Source: Sipunculus nudus
Lineage: Eukaryota; Annelida; Sipuncula; Golfingiida; Sipunculidae
Length of the DNA stretch: 64,000 bases
Direction: 5' to 3'
NCBI GenBank assembly: GCA_026874595.1
Contig: CM049316.1
Location: 8,601,839-8,665,838 of the forward strand
Below, piece after piece: positions 46,900-57,823 of the stretch. Both the position numbers and the translations under genes were made by a program. Every line of letters starts with the position of its first letter. Position 1 is the first letter of the stretch. The notes under the pieces were generated by a model that searched no databases, was not told the DNA's origin, and worked only from the letters and a program-made list of their open reading frames with translations.

Positions 46900-47830
46900 A
46901 CAACTGCAGTACTTTAACTTACCTTTAAGAGTGTAAAACGTATAAATAAAACTATTAAGTTTAGATAGTACTAATGATAAAAAGATGGCAATTACACAGC
47001 AAAAAGGTTGCAAAATTTTGAACACAGAATAATTGAAAATATTATTGACATCAAAGGAACTTGTTCTTCCTGACTCTCGGTTACAACAAAAGCACCAGGT
47101 CCTGGTTTCAAGACACTGTCTAATTGCAGGTGGCTCATATAAGTGGAGGGCTTTCCGATTGATTTGGTCTTTTTTCCTTTGGTTTTCAGGGATTGCAAAA
47201 CACTGCTAATGTACTCTTTAAATAATGTTGCGGTGGATAAAAGGGTTTTTCTTTTACATGTCAAGCACCTTTACGAGGGATGTCAATTCTGTCAGTAATA
47301 ATTCCTTATCTACCACTGCTTTCCGTTGCAGCTCAGCAGGGGCATGTTCTTTGAGCTTTCCTGTGATCTACATTGGCATGTCCCTTCGTTTTTCGTCTCT
47401 GGATTTTGCAGAAATTCTCATACGTCAATGTAACAGATCACGATCAGCACTGACGTGTTTCTGTTTTGCTTAGTAAATGTTTAATTTGCAGGTCTGGAAT
47501 GTCATTCCAAAAGCTCAATTGCTTAGTGTTGAGCCTTTCTTTTATAAATGTTTCCATTTGCACCTGCCACTGTTCATAAGAAGGTGGAAGGGATTTGATA
47601 TTGTTTCTGATATAACAGTGCATATCAGTCCCAGGACAACTTCCTCGTCAATCTGCCTTCCCTTTACTTCTTCACTTTCCGTCCAACTTAAGTGTCCTAA
47701 TGTGATCTAAATCTTGTAGACCATACATTTCTTTGAGAGATTCTATGCTATCTCTACCCTCGATAACCACCGCTGCTGCACAGAGCCCCTGGCTTTTGGC
47801 TAATACCAAGAATATCACCTTTTGTTTTGG
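46900..47830 (-). pseudogene. Degenerate gag-like retroelement debris
   Basis: On the minus strand, broken frames include PPSYEQWQVQMETFIKERLN (about 47,530-47,590) and LKEMYGLQDLDHIRTLKLDG (about 47,680-47,740), phrases reminiscent of retroelement gag proteins. Upstream runs are interrupted by stops. Family uncertain (a Copia-like gag is one option). Confidence 0.35.
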
Positions 47831-48276
47831 ATAAAATAGACTGTTACCCTTTTCCTAAACTATCCAAATTAGGTCTCGAGATCATAAATTTTTGTTCTGT
47901 GTACATCCTGCATGATTGTTTTGTCACGCTTATACTTCCAAGTTTACATATCATACAGAATAAACCCAGTACAAAAACAAAATGATTTGGAAAGTCCAGG
48001 AGAAGAGTAGCAGACTAATTCATATAGCACAAGGGCGCCCACTAGTAGACCTCATGCAAGCAGCCATATTTGATTAGACTACAGGCTGTTTTAGGGAACT
48101 CGGGTAGTTTCAGATTCACAAATAACAAGGTTAAAATATTTTAGACAACTTATTATTATGTAAACTTGCTGTGAATATACGAAACCTTAAATACATATTC
48201 ACGCAGACATCGTCCAGATCAAAGGCGAGAAGGTGTCAGTTTTAAAAGTGAGAACTGACTTTTATATTTGTACATC
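47831..48276. other. Non-coding, possible 5' flank of the exon at 48,277
   Basis: No repeat was recognised. It includes GAGGCGAGAAGGTGTCAG-like text near 48,221 shortly before the candidate start codon. Confidence 0.3.
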
Positions 48277-48404
48277 ATGGCGATACCGCTACAAGCAAAG
48301 TCAAGTCAGTGTTTGAGTGTGCCACAGATTCAATCGTCAAGAAATCACAAATTCCGCTCCGTCCCGCACAAAATAGCTTTCAACTTGTTTGGAGGGGATG
48401 GCGG
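48277..48404 (+). CDS. Candidate first coding exon, unknown gene
   Basis: ATG at 48,277 opens 42 codons (MAIPLQAKSSQCLSVPQIQS, then a basic stretch ending KIAFNLFGGDG), followed by a possible GTGATG donor at 48,405. Codon use and the stretch after residue 25 look more protein-like than the surrounding AT-rich DNA. Without splicing the frame ends at once in TGA (48,406-48,408). No downstream exon could be identified because the large inverted element follows. The protein is not recognised; it may be a chance frame. Confidence 0.25.
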
Positions 48405-48589
48405 GTGATGCTTATGATATTAAAATGTAGTTTATATATATTTAAATATGTTTTACCATTAATGTGCGTGCTAGACACATTTTGCAAACTCGATAAAAGG
48501 TCCAATGTTAAGCACTTAGGTTTCTACATTTGTGCAGGCATCATGTGAATTTTGGCGATTTTGCCAGAAAGAAAAATGTTTCTCCCCAG

Positions 48590-49690
48590 ATATAGGGCAT
48601 GGGCTAGTTGGGGTCATAGTGCACCCCCCCCCCCCCCGACTTGTGATTAACTGTAATGGATATTTTCATGTAGCCCTAGGTCTAACAAGTCAGAAAATTG
48701 ATATTGTCGGCAAAAAAACTGGTATGGAAGATATTTCCAATGGACTTTTTATCCACGCCTACTTTGACAACTGGAGGGAGATAATAAGGTGTATGGAAAA
48801 TTCAAACAGCTCAACTTTGCAATTCTTCACCAAAATATTTCAAATGACCACTTAAAATGTTTACCCTGTCAAGATCTACTAGTCCGTGCAAAAGCTATGC
48901 AAATTTATTCTGTGAAAAGGTCACTAGAGGTCATAAGGTCACAAACTTTGACTTTTACCTATAATATCTCGCAATATCAGGGTTTATTTATCGCAAAGAC
49001 CATATAACTTTTTTATTCAAAATTAATAAAAATGAAGGTTTACATGTGCTTTTTTAATACCTGGAGTCAACAAGTTTGAGAAGAAGTAGTGATTACCCCG
49101 CGGTTTGTGAGATATTTCTGTACTTTTACATACTTTTTGTAAGTATATTGCTGAATGTGTCGAATAGGAGTAAGGCAAAATCTAACAAGTGCTACATTGA
49201 AATCTTTCATTGAATGACCACAAAAGATGATATTTGAGTTCATCTATAAAATAAAACATAAATTATACAAATATTTCATCGAATAGTTATTGAAGTCAAA
49301 AGTAAACAAAGTGTGACCTCTCCAACACCATAGCTGTTTGTTACACATGGTCGTTATAAAGCGTGCCAAGAACTTTTAATATTGAAACAAATGTATATTT
49401 CTTTCTATCTTTCAATTAACGCTTTTCCAGTAATCATTTATCCTAATTCTCACCAGTTTGTATCATATATCATGACAGTTATTATATATGTTCTTAGATA
49501 GTTGTCACTGGTTCATTGATCTCTGTTAACAGCAAAACCCTTATTTTAATTTGATTAATAACAGCCAGTGTATTATTTTTTGCATAAATACGCTTATATC
49601 ACATATATCCCTTTCTATTATACAATATATAAGTTATTATAATTCATATAATAATTAATAATTACTTATCTTATTAATTACATATGATTA
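48590..49690 (+). repeat. Inverted repeat, left outer arm
   Basis: Pairs with 54,075-55,172 in reverse. It includes a C15 tract near 48,624-48,638 and AGGTCATAAGGTCAC-type text near 48,930. Confidence 0.8.
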
Positions 49691-49694
49691 ATAT

Positions 49695-50320
49695 TATATC
49701 TTAGTCCAGCGGTTAAGCTCCCATATTTGGAGGAATTGTGCAAAAAATGAAAGAAGCATGAAAGTTTCCAAAACTGCTCTTTGGAGCTTAATGGTGAATT
49801 TCGGATATAGGACCAAGCTGAAAATAAATTATCTTGGCCAAAGTCCAAGATGGGGGGCAAAATGGCCACCGGATTAAAAAATATAAATAATTCGAGTTAT
49901 AATGTCTCTAGAAAGCATTGTAAGTACTCTATTTTATGTTTTTGGGGCCAAGATATTCCATTTTTGAGGTTCAAAACCTCTCCAGGTACTAATTTTTTGT
50001 CTTTATTACAAGAGTTCGGTAATATTCCCATTAGGTCAGCGATTAAGCTGCATACATTAAAGAATTGTGTAAAAGATAAAAGAAGAATGACACTTAGAAT
50101 AATAGTAGTCCAGACCAAACTCGGTATTTCCAGATATGAGGCCAAGCGGAATTCAGAATATCTTGTTCGAAATCTAAAACGGCAGACAAGATGGCCGCCG
50201 GATTATGAAATAACAATATATGCGGTGTTATTTGTCCTAGAATGAATTGCAAGTGCACTATTTCTATGTTTTTGGGGTCGAGAAATTCATTTATATGGGT
50301 TTCAAGTCAGTATAATGACT
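49695..50320 (+). repeat. Two tandem copies of a ~330-bp unit
   Basis: Copies at about 49,700-50,010 and 50,035-50,320 share AATTGTGNAAAA, ACCAAGCTGAAAAT/ACTCGGTATT, AAGATGGCCGCCGGATTA and TATGTTTTTGGGG. One inverted copy lies at 51,595-51,815. The AAGATGGCCGCC box is doubled in the inverted copy. Confidence 0.75.
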
Positions 50321-50469
50321 CTGTGAATGAAATCTGGTTTTATTTGGTATTATAATTGTGCTTAATTGACTTTTTCATGCACATGGAACGGAAAAACTTA
50401 TTTGTTGAATCCTGTGCTGAAATTTAATAAATATGATTATTTCAAATATTTGAACACTGTGTCTCTTTC

Positions 50470-50565
50470 AATGTATTGAGTGGTATAAACGCTCGGCTCT
50501 CTCCACTGGCGACGAAGGTTCTATAATCGTTGTTGCTATGGGAGTGGGTTGTAGTGGTTCTTCTT
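50470..50565 (+). mobile_element. SINE fragment (same family as 4,843-5,084)
   Basis: TGAGTGGTATAAACGCTCGG (A-box-like), a degenerate B box GGTTCTATAATC, and GGGAGTGGGTTGTAGT match the head and the following segment of the SINE near copy A. The tail is missing. Confidence 0.6.
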
Positions 50566-50580
50566 GACTTCTGATTCTAA

Positions 50581-50670
50581 CCATCCCTACTGAACGGGTT
50601 CGAAGTGGGGACTACAACTCCGATGTTCAAAGCCGTACCACTAGGCGACGTCCTACCCCTTGATATGCTA
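50581..50670 (-). mobile_element. tRNA-like SINE head, opposite orientation
   Basis: On the minus strand it shows GTCGCCTAGTGGTACGGCTT followed by CACTTCGAACCCG, spaced like tRNA A and B boxes. A full cloverleaf was not found, so it is more likely a SINE head than a tRNA gene. Confidence 0.4.
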
Positions 50671-51594
50671 TATTTGTAATGTGGTGATTGTGCATGCGGA
50701 ATCAGCAAACTTGCAGATACTTGTGCAGTTTGTAATTTACCCCCTACTTTGGTGATATGGTAAGATTATCCCTACCAATTAGCTGACATTGCCTTTGGAT
50801 TTACCGTTACTGCTTAAAATACTTCATTTGCTTACATAATGCACACATTTTATATTACTTACATGTATTTATAAATATAGTTACAAAAAATTTTTACTAC
50901 ATTTATTTGAAAAAATTTAACACCATGTGCACATGATGCAAAATTGCAGATCGCACTGAGCCTTGTACCTAAGATAAACAGAACCAATAGTTAGTAAATT
51001 GGAATTGTGTGTGATTTACCGGAAGAAAACACTATTGTCCTGTTAGATGTTAAAGAAAATATTCAGGCATAAGTGAAAAAAAGTTGATGGCATTATTACA
51101 AAATTTTTGTTTTAATAAACTTTTCTCTTCAGCAGTAATAATATTCAGGAATAATATTCAGAATTAGTCTATTCTCATTGATGTATATTCACTTGATGAA
51201 GCATGTGGTATGAAATAAAAGTTTCCCAAACATTCTGCATATGGGCATAAAGCTGACCTAAAGAGAATATTCTCAGCACAGCAGCTTAAAGCACAGAACC
51301 GTTATAATCAAGTCAATTCACCAATCAAGTCAATGAAAACTCAAATCTAATCTCGAATCTGTTCTACAATTCAAGCATGAAAATGCATGACAAGACAGAC
51401 AAATCTAGCCCAAGATATAACACTTTAATTCAAGATCAATCACAAAGTATGCAACTGCAACAAATAATGTTTGCTGTTCGATGTGCTAGACAAAGGCAAA
51501 TTTAGCATAATTTCAAAGTCAACAAAACACGAATTCAACCATAGAGTCATAATACATATTTGAAACCGTTATAAATGAATTTCTTGACCCCGTA
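50671..51594. other. Spacer of inverted duplication, nothing recognised
   Basis: AT-rich, with several CAAGTCAA/TCAAATC-type runs near 51,300-51,370 but no gene. Confidence 0.3.
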
Positions 51595-51794
51595 AACATT
51601 GAAATGGTGCACTTGCAATGCATTCTAGGACAAATATAACCGGATATATTGATATTTTATAATCCGGCGGCCATCTTGGCCGCCATCTTGGATTTTGGCC
51701 CTATATATGAAAATTTTGAGTATGATATAGGCAACTGTTATACCAAGTTTCATGCTTCTTTCATTTTTTGCACAATTCTTCTCTTAACGGCTGG

Positions 51795-53245
51795 ACTATC
51801 TCACCTTGATATATTACTGAGGTCGTCATAGTATAATAATTGTGATAATTGATTAAAAATTGCAATTTTATTAATGAAGCGATCTTTTATACTTATACTT
51901 TAATGGCCTGCCTCCGTGCATTTTGGCGGACTTTGGTAGTGTAGTTTATTTTATATATGGACCTCTGTCAGTCATTTTTTTTTACTTTTTTACTTACTCT
52001 CTGTAAGTCTATTTGTCTGCTTGTCATGTCTGATTATCTGTCTGACTATTATCTTGACCGAAAAAAAAATCTCTGACAGGCGCTTGCTGACTAAATGACA
52101 GGCAGTTAGTTTTTTTTTTAGTATTCAGTCAGTAAGATTATCATAGGAAGTCAGTTGATAGTCAGATACGACATTCAGACCAGCTATATCTCTTGGAGTG
52201 TATTTGCCTGTTAGTTAGATTGATGACTTCAGCTCTAGCGGCGTACAGTCTCTTTGATTAATTAGCTAACACTCTGGTCGACAAGGTTTCTGGTCGACAG
52301 GAGGTCAGTTATTTTCTTACTTTCAGACTGGTGATCAACAAGACGGCGCCCCCTTTGTTCAACGATACATAAATGCTAGAGCTGGAGCTTTAGTCATCGA
52401 TCTGACTATCAGGTATATATCCTTCCAGAGAACTAGCTAACTAATCAGGTAAATGGGCCTCCAGGGAACTTTATCAGAAAGCCTTTCTAGTAGACAATAC
52501 TCCATATAAATAATAAATATATCAAACAGGCCGGCCGTTAGAGAGCTGGTCGGTCAGAAAGACCATGACAGATAAACCGCTAGAGTCATAGCCAGGTGGT
52601 GGGAATGGTTTGCCATCAGAGCTAGTCAAAATCAAGTCAGATATCAGTGACTGCCTGACGAGCTTTGTAAAGGTTTATCTGACTGTCTTATCTAACTATC
52701 TATTGGCTATCTATGGTAGTCTGGCTTACTGGCAACCTCAATGGCAGTGTTTCTGTATTTTTCAATGGACTATGCAGTTGCTCGAATACTAATTAGACAA
52801 ACTGCCTGTCAATCAGATAGTAAGTCAGGCAGAGAGACATTTACTCAAAAAGATAGTAAGATGTACTGCAAGAGAGACAGTCATTTGATCAGAAAGTCAA
52901 AATGTGAAACAGATATACCGGTTAGATAGTGAGCCAGCCCGTCAAAGAGTTTTTATTTCAGTAAAGAAGATTACAGTCAGGTAGACAGATAGTCAGAAAA
53001 GGAAGGCAAACCCAAAGACTTACAGATAGTCATAAGTAAAAAAAAAGACTGACAGAGGTCCATAAATAAAATAGACTAGACTGCCAATGTTCACCTAAAT
53101 GCACAGAGGCAGGCCAATAAAGGATAAAAAATTAAAAAATATAAAGTTCGCTTCATTTATAAAATTACAATTTTAATCAATTATTAATTTTATCATACTA
53201 TTAGGACATCAGTGATATATCCTGGTGAGAAATAATATAAATCAT
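51795..53245. mobile_element. Foldback element with GTCAG/CTGAC-rich core
   Basis: Arms of about 230 bases (51,795-52,020 and 53,010-53,245) are reverse complements (e.g. TTGCAATTTTATTAATGAAG against CTTCATTTATAAAATTACAA). The roughly 1-kb core is packed with short CTGACTAT / ATAGTCAG-type words, mostly CTGAC in the left part and GTCAG in the right, so the whole element can fold on itself. No open frame. It resembles Foldback-type non-autonomous DNA elements. Confidence 0.7.
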
Positions 53246-53264
53246 ATGTAATATTGTCTTCCCT

Positions 53265-54060
53265 TCAAAGTGGGAGACATAGTGTTTGGGTCTGTCGTCG
53301 TCGTCTGTGTCTTATTTTGTGAACGTGATAACATTTAAACGACTCAACAATTTCTCATGAAATTTTAAATTTAAATTTTTTCTACCAAAATTTCGGAGGA
53401 GTTCGAAAATCGGTGACATTGACATTCATCATCAAGGTCAAATAGTCCGACGTAGAATTATTTTATGAAACCCATAACTTTTGAAATATTGCATATTTAT
53501 TCCCTAAAATATGAAACGCAGATTGTTCAAATCAAGTTCCGTAAGGCGCCCGAAAACTGGTGACCTTGACCTGGATCATCAAGGTCAAATCGGTCAGAAT
53601 AGAAATTATTTTGAACATTATAACTTTTGAACAACCAATATAATTTCATGGAATTTGACTTGTGATGTCTCTTCCAAAATCTTGGACCAGTTAAAAAACT
53701 GCTGACCTTGACCTTCACCATCACGGTTTTTTTTTGGATGAAATAAAAAAAACAGGAATCTTATAACTTTGGAAGTATCACATAAATTTCCCTCAAATTT
53801 GAAATACTCTTGTTTTAATCAAGTTTCTTGAGGAACTGGATAACTGGTGACCTTGACCTGGATCTTCATGGTTAAATCAACCAGAAAAAAATCTAAGATC
53901 AGTTTATAACTTGGTTACCTTGATTATCATCATACAAGGTCAAATCTCTAGAAATGCAGGATTTAAGTTAACACCAAACTTTTGAAGGGGTCAGATTTTT
54001 CCCTCAAATTTGGGAATGCGAGGCCCGTAGAGAGGTAAGACATATAGTTGTGTTTTGTGT
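53265..54060. repeat. TGACCTTGACCT array, ~147-bp period
   Basis: Unit copies centre at about 53,413, 53,561, 53,702, 53,848 and a short one at 53,916. Each has GTGACCTTGACCT or a variant, mostly followed about 8 bases later by ATCAAGGTCAAAT or a variant, then a body with TATAACTTTTGAA and TTCAAATCAAGTT. It starts after a GTCGTCGTCGTCTGTG run (53,293-53,310). Non-coding. Confidence 0.75.
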
Positions 54061-54074
54061 CATAAGAAAGCAGG

Positions 54075-55172
54075 TCCTCTAGATTAAAAGAGAATTAATT
54101 ATTAATTATTATATGAATTATAATAACTAACATATTGTATACAAGTAATAGAAATGGATATATGTGATATAAGCGTATTTCTGCAAAATATAATACATTG
54201 ACTGTTACAAGTCAAATTAAAATTAGGGATTTGCTGTTAACAGAGATCAATGAACTAGTGACAACTATCTAAGAACATATATAGATGTCATTAAATAAGA
54301 TACAATCCGGTAATAATTAGGATGAATGTTAACTGGAAATGTGTTTATTGAGAGATAGAAGTTCACATACATTTGTTTCGATATTAAATTATCATTGCCC
54401 GCTTTAAAACGAATATTTGTAACAAAAAGCTATGGTGTTGGTAGTGCCTACCTATGTTTACTTTTGACTTAACAAACTCTTCAATGAAATATTTTACATA
54501 ATTTGATGTTTCATTTTATAGGTGAACTCAAATATAATCTTTTGTGATCATTTGTTAAGATTCAATGAAAGTTTTCAAAGAACCACTTGTTAGATTTGCC
54601 TTACTCCTATTCGGCACATTCAGCAATACACGTACAAAAAGTATGTAAAAGGGCAGACATATCTAACATAGCGGGGGCAATCACTACTTCTTTTAAAACG
54701 TTTTGACTCGAGGTATTAAAAAAGCACATGTAATCCTTTATTGTAACTAATTTTCAATAAAAAAGAACTTTATATGGTCTTGGTGATAAATTAACTCTGA
54801 CAATACGAGAAATTTTAAGTAAAGGTCAAATTTTGTGACCTTTAGACCTCTGGTGACCTTTTCAAAAAATAAATTTGCATATCATTTGCATGCATTTGTA
54901 GATCTTGACAAGGCAAACATTTTAAGTGGTCATTTTAAATATTTTGGTGAAGAGTCGCAAAGTAAGGGCTGTTTGAATTTTCCATACCCCTAATGATCTG
55001 CCTTCAGCTGTAAAAGTAGGCGTGGTTAAAAAGTCAACGGGGGCCATCTTCCATCCCAGTGTTTTTGATGGCAACATCAATTTTCTGACTTGTTAAACCA
55101 AGGGCTACATGGAAATACCAATTAAAGTAAATCACAAGGGGGTGCACTATGATTTCCATTAGCCCATGGCCT
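54075..55172 (-). repeat. Inverted repeat, right outer arm
   Basis: Reverse complement of 48,590-49,690 with many substitutions. It ends with CCATGGCCTAATAAG near 55,165. Confidence 0.8.
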
Positions 55173-56458
55173 AATAAGCGAGTACCATGAACGCGGTTAT
55201 TACCTTCTGTCTAAACGAAGAAGCCATATAGAAACGATGTGGCACGTTTGGAGAAGGTTACCTTGACAGTGATAATGGAAATGAACATGTGCAGCGATTT
55301 AAATGACGGAACACAAATACAACAGAACTTAGCGAAGTGACATCTGGTTGAGAACGTTTAGTTTCCTTTACATTATAGTTTTTAAATCTGCAGTTTCAAA
55401 GAATGTCATCTGAAATTAGACATCTTCAGAACAAGGATAATATTCAGAGTATATAAAATTTAATGTTGACAGGAATCAACCTCTAGTAATGTTCACCAGC
55501 CACATTACTTTTTGTGTAGAGAAAATTAATATCACTGATCAAAATACCATGAGAAGTGCAGTCGATCTGTTTGTCATGTGGGACTGAATGAAAAATACAA
55601 CTGTTTTGAAAAATGCCACTGATCTTTGTGGGAATATGGCAGAATTCACCATGAACTACCTTCAAAATCAGTTATTCCGCCGCTAAATGTAATTGTATAT
55701 TACATGTCTAGTGATGACAACAATGTATTATATTTCATTGTAGATTTCTTTAAAATGTCCCTTAGAGAATAGTGCTTTTTTTAATCTTAGGCCTAGATAT
55801 ATAATTCTTTTGTCCTATTAGTTGTTAATAATAACTTAAATATTTTATCAACAATATCTATTTTTTTTTTGCTGATTTTACTATTCCACTAAAATAGCAT
55901 TTTTCAACAAGAAGTAGGCCTGTGTGCTTCATGAATACCATTTTTTTCCCTTATATTAAATGGCAATCTAATTTATTCCTGTAAATTAAATACTTTGGGA
56001 ATCAGTACAGTTTGTTCCAAACACTCGCTTGTGTTCTGCCTATCCTGGACACTGTTTCGATATAACTAACAGAAAACTGGATTCTCTTAAGAGGTTAACG
56101 GGATAAGTTATAAAGTTTTAATATATACCTATAATACCATTAATAATTATACATCTGTTACCGGGGTTATGCTGCTTTCGTAACGTATTGGCTCTTTCGA
56201 ATTCAAAGCTGGAATAAAAAGTGCGGTCGTTTGAGAAAATCAAGCTTCATCTATTTCCATTTCTTAACCGTCGATAATCCGGATGCTGTATTACAACACA
56301 GCGCAGACTCAGAAGAAGCCCCTCTCCTCTCTATTTCCGGGATATATCCTGTTTTGGGGTGATGATATATCCGTCTCCCGAACCATGGTATATGTACCGT
56401 ACCAAAGCTTAATGAATGTCGTCAGGCAGCCTTTGAATGCGGAGATTTATCGGTATAC
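55173..56458. other. Non-coding; possible 5' region of the exon at 56,459
   Basis: AT-rich to about 56,160. From 56,230 to 56,458 it is less AT-rich, with GCGCAGACTC and CGGGATATATCC text, which could be promoter or untranslated leader. No gene was recognised. Confidence 0.35.
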
Positions 56459-56574
56459 ATGACTTGCCACATGTCTGGGCCGGCGGTGCATAAGCAGCAG
56501 CGCAAAAATAACATTTATCAGGCGAGGATGTATCAAAGAACTCGAGTAAATCGATTCTTTATGGCTGTCCAAAA
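56459..56574 (+). CDS. Candidate 5' coding exon with canonical donor, unknown gene
   Basis: Two in-frame ATGs at 56,459 and 56,471. From the second the reading is MSGPAVHKQQRKNNIYQARM and then a further 14 residues rich in Arg, Phe and Tyr (ending RFFMAVQ). It runs into the strong donor AA|GTAAGTAT at 56,575. The frame is open upstream to a TGA near 56,362. Base composition is clearly less AT-rich than the neighbouring DNA. The peptide is basic and would suit the cytoplasmic N terminus of a larger protein, but no family is recognised. The next exon lies beyond the microsatellites, perhaps outside the window. Confidence 0.4.
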
Positions 56575-56610
56575 GTAAGTATGATCTAAAACGTTTTAAC
56601 CTTGGCACCC

Positions 56611-56612
<2 letters not shown>

Positions 56613-56653
<41 letters not shown>

Positions 56654-56690
56654 TATATATATATATATATTTATATATTTATATATGAAT
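56613..56690. repeat. (AT)n microsatellite
   Basis: Nearly pure AT repeat just inside the presumed intron after the exon at 56,459. Confidence 0.9.
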
Positions 56691-56737
56691 ACATTAAAAA
56701 TTCGGTTGTTCTATCAACAATGAAACAGAATGGCTTT

Positions 56738-56788
56738 TTATGCATCTCACTGTCTCTGTCTCTTTCTCTCTCCCTCTCCATTTATATA

Positions 56789-56826
<38 letters not shown>
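56738..56826. repeat. (TC)n and (TA)n microsatellites
   Basis: A TCTCTGTCTCTTTCTCTCTC run followed by TA repeats. The open frame through it is low-complexity only. Confidence 0.85.
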
Positions 56827-56829
<3 letters not shown>

Positions 56830-57296
56830 TACAGGACGCCTGACTCTATATATAATAACCGGGTATAATACATGTGTATACCATATATACATTATCTTAT
56901 GATACCGGTATTACATTTACACACAGAGAAAGAGAAAGAGAGAGAGAGAAAAAAAAAAAAGGTAAGCGTGGTCTGAAACTTTAAATCTACGAAACGGATA
57001 TCTTCCAGTGATTTTTCTTTTTTTTTTTTTTGCATTTTATCTAAATTTCCAGTCTGTGTGTTGCTTCATTTACTCTTAATTTGCTTGTCTGCTCATGAAA
57101 TGCACAAGGGAAATTAACAATGTTTTTTGCCGTGGTTGTGAACCAGACCTGCATTTTGACGTCACGGTCTGAAAATGAGATGCCGGGGTCATTGCCAAAG
57201 TAGGGTATTGTTTATCTCCTGGGGATTGAGGATTTTTCAGCTTGGGTGCTGGAATAAAATATCGTTTTAAATTGATACAGGTAATTAGCTAATTTT

Positions 57297-57297
<1 letters not shown>

Positions 57298-57353
<56 letters not shown>
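57298..57353. repeat. (TA)n(GA)n compound microsatellite
   Basis: TA repeat to about 57,316, then about 18 GA units to 57,353. Confidence 0.9.
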
Positions 57354-57355
<2 letters not shown>

Positions 57356-57774
57356 GAGGCAAACGCAGACTGCGGGTCCGTTAGCAAGGCACAAATCGTT
57401 ACCGCTCACCCAAGAAACTTGTGTCTGTATATCCAGGAAGGTTATTAAAAAAAGTTTGGAAACCTGAAATTGGGTCACTGCGACCTACATTCAGCTACAC
57501 AGACACATTTAAGACTGCTGCAAATAATAAAAGAGACACTGGTAACAATACCAGATTTGAAAAGGGGATTTTTTTTATCAAATTTACTTAATCTTTTATT
57601 TTATTTAATAAAGTGACGCATGTAATGAAAACTCCAATGTACAATATTTTTTTTTAATTGATTCAAGGATAATCTTGGAGATGCCATGTTGTGGCATTAT
57701 CTTCTTTTAAGTAATATTATCTTTTAAAATAATTTTCTTTTAAACTCACTTTAACAATTTGTGATTAAAATAAA

Positions 57775-57823
<49 letters not shown>

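Larger units (their letters stand above)
48590..55172. mobile_element. Composite inverted duplication (about 6.6 kb)
   Basis: The left arm 48,590-50,320 and the right arm 51,595-55,172 are reverse complements of each other, separated by a 1.27-kb spacer. Outer parts 48,590-49,690 and 54,075-55,172 pair along about 1.1 kb, with the poly(C)/G part and the GGCATGGGCTA end text at matching places. The right arm is longer because it holds a foldback element (51,795-53,245) and a repeat array (53,265-54,060). No transposase frame or target duplication was found, so it may be a non-autonomous DNA element with long terminal inverted repeats, or a plain inverted duplication. Confidence 0.8.

Noticed and set aside
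50581-50670. Candidate tRNA gene
   Set aside because: A- and B-box-like text is present, but no complete acceptor stem or cloverleaf could be folded.
56720-56902. Frame rich in SLSLSLS and YIYIYI
   Set aside because: Translation of TC and TA microsatellites.
57212-57478. Minus-strand frame of 88 codons
   Set aside because: Its centre is the GA/TA microsatellite; no family-like residues around it.
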